Below, in pieces: positions 45,128 through 54,847 of a DNA stretch of 64,000 nt. The DNA is taken from positions 124,001-188,000 of the forward strand of contig NZ_QFWT01000001.1 in NCBI RefSeq assembly GCF_003144035.1, in the 5' to 3' direction. The position numbers were made by a program, and so were the translations under genes. Under the pieces are notes generated by a model. It was not told where the DNA came from. It worked only from the letters and a program-made list of their open reading frames with translations, and ran no database searches. The stretch comes from Vibrio albus (GTDB lineage: Bacteria; Pseudomonadota; Gammaproteobacteria; Enterobacterales; Vibrionaceae). Position 1 is the first letter of the stretch. Each line of letters opens with the position of its first letter.

Positions 45128-45871
45128 TCTTTTTGCTCAGGTTTTCCGCTAGGACGACAACGGTATTGTACTGACGAGCTAAAAATACAAGTTGTATTTG
45201 ATAAGGTGCTATCTCCACTTATTGAAGATGATCAAGAAGTCATCCAGTGGTCTGGCGTTCGTGGGGATGAATCCGATAAACGTGCAGGATACTCCCGCTT
45301 TTCAGAAGATAAGCGCAATGAGCATGGCCAGTTATTTAATTTTCTACCCATTCACCAGTGGACGGCAGCAGACGTATTCGCTTGTTACCGTTACTTTGGG
45401 GTTAAGCCTAACGAACTATATAAACAAGGCATGGATCGTGTTGGTTGTATGCCTTGTATTCTGGTTAAGAAAGAAGAGCTAGCCGAGATAGCCGCCCGTT
45501 TTCCTGATGAATTGGATCGTGTGGCACGATGGGAAAAACAGGTTGGTATGGTGAGCCGCTGGATTCACTGGATGATTGCTGGACACATCGACCGCCGCCA
45601 GTTCTTTGAATACATCACCGATAATGACGGTAAACGTAAACGCCGCCCGTTCCGCTTGGGTAATAGCCGCCGATATAACAGCGGTTATGTGTTAAATACT
45701 GAAGCATATAAAAGCACCTGTATGCTTGGGCCTCGCGGTAACATTATCGGTGGCAGCGTTTGGGATGCGGTGGATTGGTCAAAAACAGGTCGCGGTGGTC
45801 AAGTTTATGATTTGGTGACAGCGGCTATTGATGCGGAGGCTTGTAGTTCACGCTATGGGCTTTGTGAATAA
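45128..45871 (+). pseudogene. Phage PAPS-reductase-like protein, N-terminally truncated
   Basis: The open frame runs from 45128 (after an in-frame TGA) and the homology is visible from GRQRYCTDELK through VIQWSGVRGDESDKRAGYSRF and GMDRVGCMPCILVKKEELAEIAARFPDEL, to the CSSRYGLCE C-terminus. This is the C-terminal ~230 residues of the PP-loop phosphoadenosine phosphosulfate reductase family common in phages. The N-terminal PP-loop (SGGKDS) is missing and no N-terminal fragment lies on the other side of the IS. The first available start would be GTG 45206. Likely a remnant trimmed by the tnpB element or a linked deletion. Confidence 0.75.
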
Positions 45872-46226
45872 CTTAAACGGAAAATGCAAAGCAATTTAAA
45901 TACCTACTAAATTATCAATTAGTAATACCATTACCCTTTACGTTCGCAAATGGAATTATGATCACACGCAACGGTAAGCACATGATTTATAGTCTTGTCT
46001 TTACTAATACGGTCCTTATATTAATAAGTATCAAAGAAAGGAAAGCCGCGTCGCCGAAGAAAGGACGCCTCATTCACTACAGACATAATTTACAGGAGGT
46101 CTACGCTACGAAAGTTAAAAAATATTGAGGATATTTATAGAAATTTTTAAGCATAGGCTGAGTTTTAATTCTCATGCCAACCAACCCGAAAGGGCGCTCC
46201 GAAAGGAGTTATAGAGGAAAACACTA
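45872..46226. other. Non-coding phage region
   Basis: 355 bp without a convincing gene. It contains a strong Shine-Dalgarno-like AGGAGG (46094-46099) not followed by a start codon in register, and short inverted repeats near 46180-46205 (CGAAAGGGCGCTCCGAAAGG). It may hold the promoter for the small genes downstream. Confidence 0.4.
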
Positions 46227-46427
46227 ATGAGCCTACGGGCTCCGGAAAGCATTCACTTTCAAAAGGTTTGCATTCTACAACGTTTTATTAAGGAGCTGCA
46301 TATGGCCATTAATGTTAATCACAAACTAAAAATTTCTATATATCGGAACCTCAATATCTTTTACTTAATAAGGAGTAGCCTATGGCCCCAATCGAAAATA
46401 TTGCCATCAACCGTGAACGTGCGGTAA
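46227..46427 (+). CDS. Possible small ORF (66 codons, or 41 from ATG 46302)
   Basis: ATG 46227 and the internal ATG 46302 (AAGGAG 6 nt upstream) share a frame ending at 46427. The 3' third overlaps the better-supported gene at 46382 in another frame. No family recognised; kept at low confidence because of the Shine-Dalgarno before 46302. Confidence 0.3.
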   Translation: MSLRAPESIHFQKVCILQRFIKELHMAINVNHKLKISIYRNLNIFYLIRSSLWPQSKILPSTVNVR

Positions 46428-46555
46428 TCATCCTTTCTCGCGCAATTAAGCTCCTGTCAGGATCAATTGACCCTGATAGTGACATTGACGCAGACTGCGC
46501 AGCAGAATCAACAAATGAGCTGGCAGAATTACGCAGCCAACTCATGAAACACTGA
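46382..46555 (+). CDS. Small acidic phage protein (57 aa)
   Basis: Starts MAPIENIAINRERAVIILSR and contains GSIDPDSDIDADC; AAGGAG 7 nt before the ATG and a terminator directly after. Shares a pattern with the 50-residue protein at 43206-43358. Predicted two-helix soluble protein of unknown function. Confidence 0.65.
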   Translation: MAPIENIAINRERAVIILSRAIKLLSGSIDPDSDIDADCAAESTNELAELRSQLMKH

Positions 46556-46563
46556 ATGCATGT

Positions 46564-46588
46564 AAGCCCCTCTTATGAGGGGTTTACT
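46564..46588. terminator. Terminator between small gene and polyvalent protein gene
   Basis: AAGCCCCTC-ttat-GAGGGGTTT hairpin with T-rich flanks, placed between the converging 3' ends. Confidence 0.75.
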
Positions 46589-46589
46589 T

Positions 46590-49500
46590 TTACCACACCA
46601 CAGAACTTTCAAAGTTCCTTAGGTTCTTATTCAGATTCACCCCGCTTGAGCTTCTCTGGCTATAACGCTGGCGCGTCCGGATAGACTGCTTTATCTTCTT
46701 CGAAGTCAGGGCAAGTTTCGGATATTTACGATTAAACTTGCTAATCGCTTTCTGTGTTTCCAGCATTAACCCTGTATCACGTTGCTTCCACGCCAGGTAA
46801 TAAGCTTTCATCAGATTAGAGCGCCTGTCTAATACATGCTGCTCATACTGCTTACGGGCGTTATTCAGCTGATACTGCTTGGATAGTTCGTCTGGCGTCA
46901 TGCCCATAGCCTGCAGACCAAGATCCAGCGTAGAGAAGTCTTCCGCTTCCCGGTACGCATCACCACGGCTGTTTAAGGCTCCTTCATCGGCATAGCGATA
47001 AGCCTTCATTCCATCTTTAAAGACTTTCGGCACCATACCTTCAATAGCCCGGTAATAATCGCCATCCGCCATTTTATCCAGAGACTTCAAGCCCTGCACG
47101 AAAATGCCACCGATAACCGGTCCCGCCGCCTGCTTCGCATAAAATGCCCAGGTGTCCTCCCCTTCCATATCCCGGTTGGCATCACGGATCCACATGCCAT
47201 CCAAGGAAATACGTGGAGACAGTCCAGCGCCACCAGCGCCATAGATGATCTTGTCTGCCATATCAGAGCCGAATATATCAGCCAGATAGGTTTTAAACTC
47301 GGTTTCAGCATCGTATGGCTCGTCATCATCACCAAACACGGCATTTAGACCATTAGCAATACCGTAAATCAGACTAAGAGGCAATGCGGAGGTGCCGGCT
47401 AATAGTGCCGTAACGCCAAGCGTACCAATAAGCTGCTTTCTGGCTTCTGAACGTTCCGTCTCGTCCATACCTTTCATAGACAGATAAGCATTGCGTACCA
47501 GGTAATAGGTCATGTTCTGAGAATACTGCTTAAACTGAGTGGCCACCTTCATGGTTGGTGACTGCATATAGCGAGCCCGGTTCACATTGGTATAGTCGAA
47601 GTGAGCATCCCAGGTCATTTTCTCTGCGTACTGAACCGCTTTGTTATGATCCATCCCATTTTTACGGGCAAGACGATAACCAGCTAAAGCCGTTGTCTCC
47701 CGGTTAAAGACTTCCGCCTTATGGAATAGTGCCGACATCCAGCCTGAGAACTTTTCATAAGCCGGGTTATACTTCCAGTTCTGCCCTTCTGCCATACCCG
47801 CTAAGTCATGCGCGTTAGTTGCGTCCAATAAGCCGCTGTCGTACCAGTGGTCAAATGCCGCCAGCTCGTCCAGATTAGTTAACTTATCTTTGATGCTACC
47901 TTTTGCGACAATGAACTCTTTCGTGGCCTTGCCTAGTTCCCTGCTCGCCGCGGCAAATCCAAACTTACTCCCGATCATAGGGAGAGCGACTACAAAGTTC
48001 TGAGTCGTATTAATGGCAGCTGCAGCAGGTGAAAACCCAAGCATGTACAAGAAGCCAAGAGAAGTAATCTTCTGAGCAATGACAGAATGCTTAGGATTCA
48101 TCACCCATTCATGCCGCTTCATTAACTCATTAGAATACCGGGACGCCTGGTTATCGCCACTGTTGCCGGCTGTTTTTGCGGTTTCACTGGCTAGCCGGGT
48201 AAGCTCGTCTGCGTACTCCAAACGAGCCAACTGGTAAGAGCCTTTCACCATATTTTCAGCCAGAGCACGTAAAGCGTCATTACTCCATCCTTTTACCTTC
48301 TGGCGGTGCATAAACTGCTTACGCATCGATCGGCTAGGCAATGCCTGCAGGTACATCTGATAAATAGCGTCTTTCAGTTCTGCCTTTTTCACCTCATTCA
48401 GCTTGGCTTCTTCAACCTTGCTCATCAGGTCAACCACAAACCCAAGACTGGCCCCTTCCATTCGTGGATCTTTATCAAGCTTATATCCAGAAAACACATC
48501 ATAACCCTGAGATTCCAGTTTCTTTTTGGCCTCTTGCTGTTGTTTCTCGCTTTCATACATCATGAACCGTCTTTCACCGTTCCCGTCAGCTACGCTGATC
48601 CAATAATCACCAAAACGGGAGAGTGGGAAATAAGGTGCCATTACTTCCTGAAGCTCAAACTGAGATTTCATATCAGCGATACGGGCTTTTTTAATCCGGC
48701 CATCAACAGCGGCGCTACTGATCTGCTCTTCCAGTAATCGTTTATAGAGATCGTGCCGCTCTTTGTACTTATCCCTCATAGCCCGGTAATGATGTTTCGC
48801 TTCTTCCGGTAATTTATCAAACCGCTTTTTAAGCTGGGCGTGTTTCTTTTTACGGCGGGGTTCGTCTTTAAGCATATTTGTGAGCTCTTTAAGCTCATTC
48901 ATTTGCTCATTGGTTTTATGGCTACCCTGATTCACCAGTTCTAAGTGCTGGATCCGCTTCTCTATGGTTTCTTTGGCCGATTTGAATGGCTGCTCAGGGT
49001 CCACCCCTTCAACTGTCGCCAGGTGAGCGATATCAAACATTTCATCTGCATGTTTACGGTTTCTTGCTGCCCATTTACGAATGGCATCCGCCATATCATG
49101 AGCATCAAAAGCCAGTTGGTTACGGCGCGTCAACATTAAGTGAACAGTATCGACATACTGACTAAGTTGAGGGAGTTTATTTTTAGCCAAATCGGCTAAC
49201 TGACGAAGCGTAATCGCTCCCAAACCAATATCACCACGAATAGCTCCACCAGCCTTAGATTCTTTCGCCCATTTCATTCCTCGAGATATGGCATTCAACA
49301 CACCCGTAAATCGTTCTTTTGGTGTGTCCTGCGCCAGAGCCTCATCAATGGTCATTTTGCGGGTTTGAGAGAACTTGATATCACCGTCCGGAGTTACATC
49401 CGGACTAGACTCCGGACTTTTGACAATATCATCTTTAGTGATTACACTTTTATTAGAACCCTGATGGAAGGAGCGCCCCTTGGGCAATTGGAGCCCTTGC

Positions 49501-52500
49501 CGACGCAGCCATTCAGGGTTTTTGCTTTTCACATATTCCAACAATCCATCTCTTACCCATGCATTGTGCCCACTAGCATTTTTCCCATAAACACTAGCGA
49601 TTCGGTTAACAACCATCTTATCCCGCACGCCAGTACTAGCATGTATAGCAACCAGAACTTTATTGCCATCAGAGCTAGTTGCTTCAACTAAAATATTTTT
49701 GCTACCTAATCTGGCAAAGTGTTCATTTGATGGCTTAAAAATAGCGACTGGATCTGCCAGTAAATTTGGTAAATTCTCGATAACAGATAAATCTAGGTTA
49801 TGATCTTTATCTCTTGAGCCGTTGGTCGCTTTTCTAACAATATCCCGAGCAATATAGATGGGCAGATCAGGCATACCAACCGCTTTCAACACATCCGGCG
49901 TATCCATCACCTTAACCGGCTCAACACGACTCTTCAGAGAGTTCATGGCTTTGTTTAGCCGCTGAATGTAATCCTCTGCATCTTTCTGTTCCTGAGAAAA
50001 CTTCGCCTGAGACAACTTAGTTGATGAATTTGGCTTAGGGTTCTGAGCTGGATCCAACCAATGTTCAACCGCTTTGGTTCGGTCGGTCAGGGTTTTGATG
50101 ATGTTGTTCAGCTCTGCCTTAGTGATATCAGACGGTTTCATTAAGCCGACCTTGCGCAGAGCATGGGTAATCATCTCTTTGATACCATCCAGCCATTGCT
50201 GGACTTTAGTGCGCTCTGTTTCTGCCGCAAGGGCCAGTACTTCTTCTACCTGGTCAATCGGGCTGGCCTGTCCGTAATGTTTGTCTACATGGCTCCATAG
50301 CTCTTTAAGGTGGGGTGAATTTCTGCCCCGGTGCACACGCTGCAGAATGTTTTGATATTCGCTGTCCCCGACTACCGCTTTTAGCCCATGGTGAACCAGA
50401 ATTTCATGACGTAGCTTTTTACGCATTTCTTTAGGGTTAGCGATGTTATCTGATACCACCACTACTTCACCGGTAGAGTCCTTATAGAGCGCATGAACCA
50501 CACTGTCATCAAACTTCATACCCAGTTTTGCTTCGGCTTCGGATTGAGTTTTTACTACCGTGACTTTTACCCCGGCACCGCCTTTATAATCTTTGAGCCA
50601 TTGATCTGCTGCCAGCTTGGCTGATTTCAGTGTCATTCCTTTGGCTGGCTTTTCGTTGGTGATGGATTCGCGGGAGAAAAGAATCTTGGGCTCTGGTTCC
50701 TGAGTCTGAGTGGTTTCATTCCCCGTATTTTCAGTATCAACCTTATCACTGGCCAGATCCGGATTAGAAAAAGGCTGAGTCGTTTTATCGGTTTTCAGCC
50801 ACTCCCTAAACTCACTGGTTGTGGTTTCTGAGATATTGCCCAGACCTTTCCAGCCTTTGGAATAATTAGAATTGTAAGCCTCTGCCGCTTCATCCTGGTT
50901 ACTAAAGCCAATCATCGCCTTATGTTCATCAAACTCACCGGTTTTCGGATTGACCTGATCGACGATAAACACTTTTTCACTGTCCGGATTGGGACCAATA
51001 AACACATCAACCTGATCACCGTCCGCGCCATTGGTCCCTTTCACGTAGCCGTAATGGTGCTTCATATCAACAGACCATTTATTGCCGTCTTCGTCGGTAC
51101 CAGAACGCTGACTGCCAGCAGGATTTTCCAGAGCAACTTTCATCCCCTGAATATCAACAGTACCTTTTCTGTAGTTGCCGGCTTCAGCTTGAGCTGGCGT
51201 AGGGTTAACGTTCGTTTCCTGTGCGGCTGCTTCTATTTGGCGGTTAATCTCTGAGGGTGCTGATTCTTCATTTGCAGCTCGTTTGGCGCGTAGGTTTTCA
51301 TCCAGCGCCGCTGTCTTGCCAATAAACTTATTCGCCAGGTTGCGGATGCTGTTTGCCATCTGGTTTTTGACTTTTGGTAAGGAGGCTCGCTGACCATCAA
51401 CCTCAAGAACAGTGCCAGCACTGGTATCCAGGGTATCGTTCACTCGCTTAATGGAATCGGTGATCAGATTGTCGGCAAATTGTTTTGCCTCTGGTGAAGA
51501 GAGTTTTTCTTCAAATAGCGCCTGAGCGGACTTTCTACGCTGAATATTTTCCGGATTTTTCGCCTCTCTCTCTGCCTGTAGCCGGGCTTCTTTCTGATAG
51601 GCTTGCAGGCGCTTTTCGTTATTCTGCAATTCTGACAAAACTGAATTTGTATCGAAACCTTTTGCCCGCTGAATTTTGCGGCGTAAACGCTTGCTCATTC
51701 CGGTTTTGATCGGATGACTGGCACGCTCTTGCTGACGGGTTTGCGCCTTATCTTTTAGCTCAACAATTTGGTCTTTTGTCAGGCGGCCTTCTGCTGCTCG
51801 TTTGGAGTCTTCATTTTCAATCTGGATTGTGCCATCCGGAGCGTGTTGATTCTCAAGGCCGGGAACAAATGGTTCATTGACCGATCGCTCACGACCAGTA
51901 TCCCCACTCGCAGAACTGGTGTGCTCCTGGCTCTGTTGCCACTTAAAGCCACTTTTAACCCGCTCTGTTTCTGGCTGGGGCTCGAAATCACCACGATGTA
52001 CTCTCTCACGGTTTGCTTCTGCTCTTCGCTCTAATTCACGCTCACTATTCGGATCCATAATGGGCTGAGCGTCTAACTCTTTCTTATCAGCAGAGTTGAT
52101 AACCGTCTGCAGTGCGTGAATGGCCCGCTCCTGGCTAAACCGCCCCTCTCTTCTGGCTTGTGCTACCTGAAGAACGGCGGCAGGGCTGATCTCCATTGCT
52201 CTTTGCAGGCCTTCGGCAAAACGGGCGTTTTGCTGGGCTTCTTCATCCACAAAGCCAAGTTCACCACGGTTAATAGCCTCAGAGAGTTGTTGCTTCTGGG
52301 CCTGCTGTTCTGCGCTCTCCTGTTCGTTACCCTGTGACAAAACATTTCCATCGTTTTCCAGCGGTAACTCTGCCTGCTTTTGAACCTGTGCCTGCTCTGG
52401 CTCTGGCGCTACTCCCCAATAGTTATCAACGATCTGCTTAGCGTTCTGACGAACCGTTTCCAGCACTTCCGGCTGTAGGTTTTCAGGGTTGGTTAGAGTG

Positions 52501-53921
52501 TCCGCATAGCGAGCAAGATCTTGCCTTGCCTGTCTTACTCTTTCATCGCTCCGATCGCCTTCCTCCTGAACTTTTAATTCTTCTATCGCCTTGTTGATAT
52601 CTGTTGTTAGTGCGGCGGGTTTTGATGAACTGAAAGGCTGATAGTCATTTTGTGGCTGTTCCTCTGATTTAGGTGATGACTGCAGAGGCATTTCTTGCTG
52701 TGCGCTTTCGGCTTGTGCTTGCGCTGGTTGTTCAGGTGCGGGACCAGCATTACCTTGAACGGGCTCACGCTCTGGCTCTGCCGGTTCAACAGCGTTGTTC
52801 TGTTCTGGCTCTTTGGTAATATCTTCACTCTTACCACGCACACCACCGATAGCACCGGGTACCGAGCCGGTAACCAGGCCAATAGCTGCACCTTCGGCGG
52901 CATTTTTCGCGGCACCTTCCCACGGATCGCGATTAGTTCCAGCCACTTCGTTCATAGCAACGTTAACACCACGAGTCTGACCGGCGTTTTCAATCGCTTC
53001 CGTGCCAGCCTCTTTCAGTGCACCTTTACCAGCACCTTTAAAAATACCTTTTGTGGCTTTACCCGCCACCGCACCAAACAGCATACGATCACCAACAGCA
53101 CCAACCACAGAAGACGCTATCGTAGCTGGGTCCATCATCATGGTTTTGCTGACGTAGTTGGCGGTTTCTTCTTTTGCCTGATTGACGATATCTGTGCTAC
53201 TCATGCCCTCGCTATTGGGGTCATTGGCAATTCGGGTTAACGTATTCTGAAAATACTCTGAATTATCCGCCAGCCAACCAGCATCCATATCCATGATCTG
53301 CTGACGGCCATCTAGCATGGCGCTACCATGAGAACCACCGACCATGGTTCCTGTTGCCGCGGTTTCACCAAGAATAGCAGCAGTTTTTGTAGCGACCTGT
53401 TCAGCCACGAGCTTAGATGCGCCACGCCGTAACATTGATGTGGCCACCATTCTTGTCACGCCACCAGCGACACCGCCCGGGACCATAACTCCGGCCATAG
53501 AACCTAAGCCCTGAGCAAATTTCATTGCCCAAACATCAATATCGCCGGCACTCTTCCCTACGCCTAATTTGCCATTCTCTTCGGTGAACAATTCGGCACT
53601 CAGCGCGGCTTTTCCATCATCCGTCATGGAATCAACCAGGTAATCAGAACCAGACTGAGCTAAATCACGAACTGATTCACCCACACCAAATACCTGTTCG
53701 GATAGCTCACCCATACCCGCGACCATACCAAGCGCACCGGTACCAACGGCTTTAATTGTGTCGCCAAAAGTTACATCGTAGTCTTTTGCTGGAGCCTTAC
53801 TTAATTGGTATTCTTTTAGCCGTGATTGGAAATCATCTGATAGTTGAAAATTTTGGCTCATGTCTGTCTGAGCGTTAACGGTGGCGTTCTGGTTTTCACC
53901 AAGGAATGCTTTGTCTTGCAT
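46590..53921 (-). CDS. Giant polyvalent phage protein (2,443 aa) with pyrophosphatase-like, metallopeptidase-like, nuclease-like and LPD38 domains
   Basis: N-terminal ~1-350 has several Gly/Ala-rich hydrophobic stretches (GTGALGMVAGMG, MAGVMVPGGVAGGV, GAAIGLVTGSVPGAIGG), typical of ejected internal virion proteins. ~350-900 is a Gln/Pro/Glu-rich coiled linker. ~920-1080: InPase-like domain (HHYGYVKGTNGADGDQVDVFIG). ~1120-1260: MPTase-PolyVal-like peptidase with HEILVHHG (~1171). ~1360-1500: phage barnase/EndoU/ColE5-like nuclease domain (ADPVAIFKPSNEHF; VVNRIASVYGK). ~1520-2443: LPD38-type large helical domain with a hydrophobic hairpin (~2165-2200). Such polyvalent proteins are thought to be injected with DNA to protect it. 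Shine-Dalgarno GGAGAA. Domain names are from remembered patterns, not a search. Confidence 0.82.
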   Translation of the reverse strand: MQDKAFLGENQNATVNAQTDMSQNFQLSDDFQSRLKEYQLSKAPAKDYDVTFGDTIKAVGTGALGMVAGMGELSEQVFGVGESVRDLAQSGSDYLVDSMTDDGKAALSAELFTEENGKLGVGKSAGDIDVWAMKFAQGLGSMAGVMVPGGVAGGVTRMVATSMLRRGASKLVAEQVATKTAAILGETAATGTMVGGSHGSAMLDGRQQIMDMDAGWLADNSEYFQNTLTRIANDPNSEGMSSTDIVNQAKEETANYVSKTMMMDPATIASSVVGAVGDRMLFGAVAGKATKGIFKGAGKGALKEAGTEAIENAGQTRGVNVAMNEVAGTNRDPWEGAAKNAAEGAAIGLVTGSVPGAIGGVRGKSEDITKEPEQNNAVEPAEPEREPVQGNAGPAPEQPAQAQAESAQQEMPLQSSPKSEEQPQNDYQPFSSSKPAALTTDINKAIEELKVQEEGDRSDERVRQARQDLARYADTLTNPENLQPEVLETVRQNAKQIVDNYWGVAPEPEQAQVQKQAELPLENDGNVLSQGNEQESAEQQAQKQQLSEAINRGELGFVDEEAQQNARFAEGLQRAMEISPAAVLQVAQARREGRFSQERAIHALQTVINSADKKELDAQPIMDPNSERELERRAEANRERVHRGDFEPQPETERVKSGFKWQQSQEHTSSASGDTGRERSVNEPFVPGLENQHAPDGTIQIENEDSKRAAEGRLTKDQIVELKDKAQTRQQERASHPIKTGMSKRLRRKIQRAKGFDTNSVLSELQNNEKRLQAYQKEARLQAEREAKNPENIQRRKSAQALFEEKLSSPEAKQFADNLITDSIKRVNDTLDTSAGTVLEVDGQRASLPKVKNQMANSIRNLANKFIGKTAALDENLRAKRAANEESAPSEINRQIEAAAQETNVNPTPAQAEAGNYRKGTVDIQGMKVALENPAGSQRSGTDEDGNKWSVDMKHHYGYVKGTNGADGDQVDVFIGPNPDSEKVFIVDQVNPKTGEFDEHKAMIGFSNQDEAAEAYNSNYSKGWKGLGNISETTTSEFREWLKTDKTTQPFSNPDLASDKVDTENTGNETTQTQEPEPKILFSRESITNEKPAKGMTLKSAKLAADQWLKDYKGGAGVKVTVVKTQSEAEAKLGMKFDDSVVHALYKDSTGEVVVVSDNIANPKEMRKKLRHEILVHHGLKAVVGDSEYQNILQRVHRGRNSPHLKELWSHVDKHYGQASPIDQVEEVLALAAETERTKVQQWLDGIKEMITHALRKVGLMKPSDITKAELNNIIKTLTDRTKAVEHWLDPAQNPKPNSSTKLSQAKFSQEQKDAEDYIQRLNKAMNSLKSRVEPVKVMDTPDVLKAVGMPDLPIYIARDIVRKATNGSRDKDHNLDLSVIENLPNLLADPVAIFKPSNEHFARLGSKNILVEATSSDGNKVLVAIHASTGVRDKMVVNRIASVYGKNASGHNAWVRDGLLEYVKSKNPEWLRRQGLQLPKGRSFHQGSNKSVITKDDIVKSPESSPDVTPDGDIKFSQTRKMTIDEALAQDTPKERFTGVLNAISRGMKWAKESKAGGAIRGDIGLGAITLRQLADLAKNKLPQLSQYVDTVHLMLTRRNQLAFDAHDMADAIRKWAARNRKHADEMFDIAHLATVEGVDPEQPFKSAKETIEKRIQHLELVNQGSHKTNEQMNELKELTNMLKDEPRRKKKHAQLKKRFDKLPEEAKHHYRAMRDKYKERHDLYKRLLEEQISSAAVDGRIKKARIADMKSQFELQEVMAPYFPLSRFGDYWISVADGNGERRFMMYESEKQQQEAKKKLESQGYDVFSGYKLDKDPRMEGASLGFVVDLMSKVEEAKLNEVKKAELKDAIYQMYLQALPSRSMRKQFMHRQKVKGWSNDALRALAENMVKGSYQLARLEYADELTRLASETAKTAGNSGDNQASRYSNELMKRHEWVMNPKHSVIAQKITSLGFLYMLGFSPAAAAINTTQNFVVALPMIGSKFGFAAASRELGKATKEFIVAKGSIKDKLTNLDELAAFDHWYDSGLLDATNAHDLAGMAEGQNWKYNPAYEKFSGWMSALFHKAEVFNRETTALAGYRLARKNGMDHNKAVQYAEKMTWDAHFDYTNVNRARYMQSPTMKVATQFKQYSQNMTYYLVRNAYLSMKGMDETERSEARKQLIGTLGVTALLAGTSALPLSLIYGIANGLNAVFGDDDEPYDAETEFKTYLADIFGSDMADKIIYGAGGAGLSPRISLDGMWIRDANRDMEGEDTWAFYAKQAAGPVIGGIFVQGLKSLDKMADGDYYRAIEGMVPKVFKDGMKAYRYADEGALNSRGDAYREAEDFSTLDLGLQAMGMTPDELSKQYQLNNARKQYEQHVLDRRSNLMKAYYLAWKQRDTGLMLETQKAISKFNRKYPKLALTSKKIKQSIRTRQRYSQRSSSGVNLNKNLRNFESSVVW

Positions 53922-53945
53922 TGGTTATTCTCCGTGGAATAGGCA

Positions 53946-53977
53946 TAAAAAAAGCCGCATCCCGAAGGAAGCGGCTT
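53946..53977 (-). terminator. Terminator of the Rha-type gene
   Basis: Minus strand AAGCCGC-loop-GCGGCTT followed by seven T. It separates the antirepressor unit from the polyvalent gene. Confidence 0.9.
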
Positions 53978-54036
53978 ATAAGCAGAGTTATTCAATGATG
54001 GGTAAATATACCCCTAGTTTTGGGTAACAAGCAATT

Positions 54037-54639
54037 CTAGTTTAATCTTGCAAACGCCTGAGCCATTTCAGCCAACCTCTGACTTGAACATTGCGCCAAC
54101 TGAGCCATTTCTTCTATTGAGAACAGGCTAGGCTCATTTAACAGAGCGCACAGGCGATTCTTGGTCACAATGAATGCATCATCCGGAATGGGGCTGGAAT
54201 GTACGACATGACCGTTTTCAATGGTTAATGCAACTCGGGTAGAGTAACTGAGGGGCTGAGATGGAGCTGGTAATTCGCGATTTTTCTTGTTGAGTTGATC
54301 GGCCATTTCATCAAAGGCCACAATATAACGTTCTTTGATTTCAGCGGCTCTTTTACCAGTGAAGCCCATCACCAAGAAGATGAAACCGTTCTTGGTCATT
54401 TGGTATAGCGGCTGTAGCTTACCATTCTGTAAGTCATTGTTTTTATGACAAAGCGTAAAATTGCGCTCTGCAAATTCATTTGAACAACCCAGCTCTCTTA
54501 TCTTTCTTAGCACGTGATCATGCCTTTTCCCAAAATACCTAGAAACTAATACAGAGTCCGTGACTAGGCTGTTAGATTTTGATGTGAAAACAAGATCGGA
54601 TGATTTAGCGGAAGTGATAGTTGTAGAAACTGTGTTCAT
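54037..54639 (-). CDS. Rha-family phage regulator / antirepressor
   Basis: 200 residues. N-terminal phage Rha domain (~20-110): VTDSVLVSRYFGKRHDHVLRKIREL, NFTLCHKNNDLQNGKLQPLYQMTKNGFIFLVMGFTGKRAAEIKERYI. C-terminal ~70 residues (YSTRVALTIENGHVVHSSPIPDDAFIVTKNRLCALLNEPSLFSIEEMAQLAQ) are homologous to the end of the KilA-N protein at 42.4-43.2 kb. ATG 54639 with AAGGAG. Preceded by C4-like RNA 2, terminator and target hairpins in the same order as locus 1. Confidence 0.87.
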   Translation of the reverse strand: MNTVSTTITSAKSSDLVFTSKSNSLVTDSVLVSRYFGKRHDHVLRKIRELGCSNEFAERNFTLCHKNNDLQNGKLQPLYQMTKNGFIFLVMGFTGKRAAEIKERYIVAFDEMADQLNKKNRELPAPSQPLSYSTRVALTIENGHVVHSSPIPDDAFIVTKNRLCALLNEPSLFSIEEMAQLAQCSSQRLAEMAQAFARLN

Positions 54640-54674
54640 GGTTGACTCCTTGCGATTATTTTAATCACCACGCA

Positions 54675-54768
54675 CAGAGACCAATCCATGGGTGGTGAAC
54701 TGAACAAGGTTGGTCTTACCGCTCGCAAGGTCACGGTGCGCTTTCGCGCCCTCATCCAGCTCACCATA
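54675..54768 (-). ncRNA. C4/CI-like antisense RNA 2
   Basis: GGTGAGCTGGATGAGGGCGC (54765-54746) with GAAAG loop and the closing arm CAGTTCACC. Antisense box AAGACCAACC (54717-54708) complements GATTGGTCTC upstream (54905-54896) and downstream (54686-54677). GTGGTGA before the rha Shine-Dalgarno complements TCACCAC. The target bases differ from locus 1 (TCTC instead of TACC) and the antisense box changes with them. Confidence 0.75.
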
Positions 54769-54847
54769 AACTCATTTTGCAGCCCCGAAAATTGGGGTTT
54801 GCTTAAATATCAACAAGTTACAGTTTTTTAAACTTGGATTTTACGCA

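Noticed and set aside
52695..53240. 181-codon plus-strand frame opposite the polyvalent protein
   Set aside because: Shadow of the glycine/alanine-rich coding region on the minus strand; no ribosome-binding site or recognisable product.
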